From: Bacillus sp. FJAT-49711
GTDB taxonomy: Bacteria; Bacillota; Bacilli; Bacillales; Bacillaceae_C
Direction: 5' to 3'
Length of the DNA stretch: 64,000 nucleotides
NCBI RefSeq assembly: GCF_018343715.1
Contig: NZ_JAGYPL010000002.1
Span: 248,001 to 312,000 of the forward strand
The number at the start of each line of letters is the position of its first letter. Within the stretch, counting starts at the first letter, position 1. A model generated the notes under the pieces. The model was given only the letters and a program-made list of their open reading frames with translations. It was not told the origin of the DNA and did not search any database. A program made the position numbers and the translations under genes. This document shows, piece by piece, positions 62,260 to 64,000 of this stretch.

Positions 62260-63147
62260 ATGAAAATTGGTGTATCAAGCTGGAGTTTGAACAAAGAATT
62301 TGTTGAAAAAGGGATGACGATGGTAGACTTCGTTCGTGTCGTTAAAGAGGACTTCGGAGCAGACGCAGTTGAAATGGTTCATTGGATGGTAGGTAATGTT
62401 AGTCCAGAGGGTGCAGAGAAAATGAAATTTGCTCTTGAGCAGTTCAGCAGTCCTGACCCTGAAAAAATTCAGCAAGCAATCGGCGGCTTTATGGAAGTCA
62501 TGGATGAAATGAGCCTCAACAAGCCGGAAAATCTTGAAGACGTGAAGCAAGCACTTGAGAAATACGGCGTGAAAGTGCTCAATATGCCAATCGATTACGG
62601 TAATATCTCTGGGTTGGATGAAGAAAAACGCAAATCAGATTTAGAAGTTATTAAATCCTGGATCGACATAGCGGCTTACTTAGGAAGTAAGGGAGCTAGG
62701 GTCAATACTGGACAGCAGCCAGAAGGTGTTTTCGATCTTAGTATAACAGCAGATTCTTATAGAGAACTTGCTAAATATGCCGAGACGAAAGGTGTTGCGT
62801 TAGTTCTAGAAAACCACGGTGGTATGTCGGCAGATCCTAAAAATATTATAAAGCTATTTGAAATGGTCAATCATCCAAATTTCCGAGTGTGCCCTGATTT
62901 CGGAAACTTTGATCCAGAAATTCGCTACGAAGCGATTGATATGATTTTTAATAACCCGATCTTAGTTCATGCGAAAACATATGAGTTCAATGAAGACGGA
63001 AGTCATGTTCAATTCGATTTTGGCAAGTGTATGGACATCGTGAAGAAGCATCATTATGACGGTTACTACTCAGTAGAATTTGAAGGACCTGGTGATCAGC
63101 GAGAAGGTGTCAGGAAGACCATTGATCTATTGAAGAAGCATAGTTAA
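62260..63147 (+). CDS. Sugar phosphate isomerase/epimerase (xylose-isomerase-like TIM barrel)
   Basis: A 295-residue TIM-barrel protein of the AP-endonuclease-2/IolE family. It begins MKIGVSSWSLNKEF. GADAVEMVHWM, GARVNTGQQPEG, LVLENHGGMSADPKNIIKL, FRVCPDFGNFDPEIRYEAI and GYYSVEFEGPGDQREGVR hold the conserved metal-binding Glu, Asp, His and Glu. GGGGAGG is correctly spaced for ATG 62260 (an ATG two codons earlier is too close). Exact sugar unknown; neighbourhood suggests amino-sugar or fructosamine-derived substrates. Confidence 0.9.
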   Translation: MKIGVSSWSLNKEFVEKGMTMVDFVRVVKEDFGADAVEMVHWMVGNVSPEGAEKMKFALEQFSSPDPEKIQQAIGGFMEVMDEMSLNKPENLEDVKQALEKYGVKVLNMPIDYGNISGLDEEKRKSDLEVIKSWIDIAAYLGSKGARVNTGQQPEGVFDLSITADSYRELAKYAETKGVALVLENHGGMSADPKNIIKLFEMVNHPNFRVCPDFGNFDPEIRYEAIDMIFNNPILVHAKTYEFNEDGSHVQFDFGKCMDIVKKHHYDGYYSVEFEGPGDQREGVRKTIDLLKKHS

Positions 63148-63153
63148 ATCACA

Positions 63154-63185
63154 AGAAATCGTCCTTTAATTGGACGATTTTTTTC
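63154..63185 (+). terminator. Terminator of the TIM-barrel gene
   Basis: Perfect AAATCGTCC / GGACGATTT stem followed by four more Ts. Confidence 0.92.
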
Positions 63186-63251
63186 AATTATCCGCAAGGA
63201 GGATAATCACGTATGTTCATGGAATTTAATGTTAAAGGGAGCTGGTAGTTG

Positions 63252-63923
63252 ATGGAATATAAAATTAAAACTTATGAGGAAGCGATAAAGGTTATTGAAG
63301 AGATTGGCTTGTTGCCACTTGCGCCATTAATAGCAGACTATCCTTCCTTAGGCAGCATAACTGAACCAGGAGCTTGGCATTCCGATACGGAATTCGATCC
63401 TTGGAATTGGAGAATAAAGTTTTCTACAGATGGGGTTGCAGGATACGGAAAATTCATTAAGAAAAAGTCAATTTTGGTATCCCGTCAGCTTCTTCCATAC
63501 GTAAAAATTGTTCTTGGATTAAATGAATCTGTAAAGGAACGCTATTTTAAAGGAAATATATCGAAAGAAGCTCGTGATCTATACGAGATTATTAGTCAAG
63601 AAGAGGGGATAGATACTAGAGTATTGAGGTCAAGAGCAGGCCTAAGGGAAAAAGAACAAAAAAAGTTATTCGATCGTGGATTGCTAGAATTGCAAGGTTC
63701 GATGGATATCGTTATTTCTGGGATTAAAGAAAAAGTGAGTGAAGATGGTGAAAAGAAAGGGTGGAGCAGTACAGCTTTTGAAACGTATGATTCTTGGGCA
63801 ACTAGAAATAACATTGAAACGATTTATTTGAGCAAGGAAGAGGCACGAGATCATTTAATGATCCACTTTTCAAATATATGCGGTCCAGAATTAGTAAAAA
63901 AAATAGCAAAGATTTTTAGATAG
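63252..63923 (+). CDS. AlkZ-related protein
   Basis: A 223-residue protein that resembles the short AlkZ-related group (winged-helix proteins related to the AlkZ/YcaQ DNA glycosylases). It has an N-terminal helical part (MEYKIKTYEEAIKVIEEIG) and EPGAWHSDTEFDPWNWRIK, then ISQEEGIDTRVLRSRAGLRE typical of a winged helix. The QxQ catalytic motif of AlkZ is not visible. The start is ATG 63252 with GGGAG 11 bases upstream. A role in DNA repair is only suggested by the family. Monocistronic. Confidence 0.65.
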   Translation: MEYKIKTYEEAIKVIEEIGLLPLAPLIADYPSLGSITEPGAWHSDTEFDPWNWRIKFSTDGVAGYGKFIKKKSILVSRQLLPYVKIVLGLNESVKERYFKGNISKEARDLYEIISQEEGIDTRVLRSRAGLREKEQKKLFDRGLLELQGSMDIVISGIKEKVSEDGEKKGWSSTAFETYDSWATRNNIETIYLSKEEARDHLMIHFSNICGPELVKKIAKIFR

Positions 63924-63947
63924 AATTAGAAAGGTAGATTTCCTTAA

Positions 63948-64000
63948 ATGCTGGAATGGCTTAATACGAATATTAGTTTAGCAACGGTAGTTTGGCTTTT
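63948..64000 (+). CDS. Start of a membrane protein, cut by the window edge
   Basis: ATG 63948 opens MLEWLNTNISLATVVWLF before the window ends. AAAGGTAG lies about 12 bases upstream. The beginning is hydrophobic and resembles the N-termini of HXXEE-type membrane proteins, but 17 residues are too few to name it. Confidence 0.4.
   Translation, partial: MLEWLNTNISLATVVWL

Noticed and set aside
1-64000. rRNA, tRNA, prophage or IS element
   Set aside because: I saw no tRNA or rRNA sequence, no transposase or integrase, and no phage structural genes.

Overview
The window looks like a chromosomal segment of a low-GC, endospore-forming Bacillaceae bacterium. The signs are AT-rich spacers, strong AGGAGG-type ribosome binding sites, many TTG/GTG starts, a SleB/CwlJ-type hydrolase, a YheC/D-type ATP-grasp protein, Bce-type antimicrobial-peptide modules, NsrR/Hmp and fructosamine (frl) genes. 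I could not run searches. Family names come from motifs and remembered family features; positions were counted by hand.

Layout. 1-7.2 kb: the end of a helix-hairpin-helix protein, a 13-copy 28-bp array inside a degenerate dispersed element, a type B carboxylesterase, several decayed genes, a DJ-1/PfpI protein, a LysM cell-wall hydrolase and class I aldolase. 7.3-21.3 kb: DUF4317 protein, alkaline phosphatase, a 793-aa two-domain isoprenyl synthase, a VWA lipoprotein, an ATP-grasp protein, a DUF5068-like lipoprotein, a GNAT protein and an L,D-transpeptidase. 21.5-25.3 kb: a DrrAB-type ABC exporter with a two-component system. 25.3-30.3 kb: a BtrH-like protein, a second PfpI protein, small or decayed genes, and an intact and a broken alpha/beta hydrolase back to back. 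30.4-32.7 kb: carboxynorspermidine synthase and decarboxylase, with a long structured leader. 33.5-38.7 kb: two ABC exporters with N-terminal zinc ribbons flanking a DUF1854 protein. 39-41 kb: a hypothetical gene, an acyl-CoA thioesterase and a LysR regulator. 41.4-45.0 kb: a tight five-gene operon (Ycf46-like AAA ATPase, DUF1257, DUF2997, membrane HhH protein, radical-SAM activase-like protein). 45.1-49.1 kb: NagE-type PTS permease, NsrR and Hmp. 49.4-54.1 kb: a BceAB transporter facing its BceRS system across a 41-bp tandem array. 54.2-58.3 kb: TetR regulator, a second DrrAB-type exporter with three tandem operators, and a MATE exporter. 58.5-63.1 kb: frlB-frlD-frlR, a TolB-like propeller and a TIM-barrel isomerase. 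The window ends with an AlkZ-related protein and the start of a membrane protein.

The strongest candidates for undescribed biology are (i) the AAA/DUF1257/DUF2997/HhH/radical-SAM operon, (ii) the zinc-ribbon ABC exporter pair with DUF1854, next to norspermidine genes, and (iii) the structured leader between those two. Well-supported smaller observations are the three tandem TetR-type operators, a dispersed hairpin repeat with compensatory base changes, an in-frame 45-bp duplication in an ABC ATPase, and an unusual number of decayed genes in the first 8 kb and at 27-30 kb.
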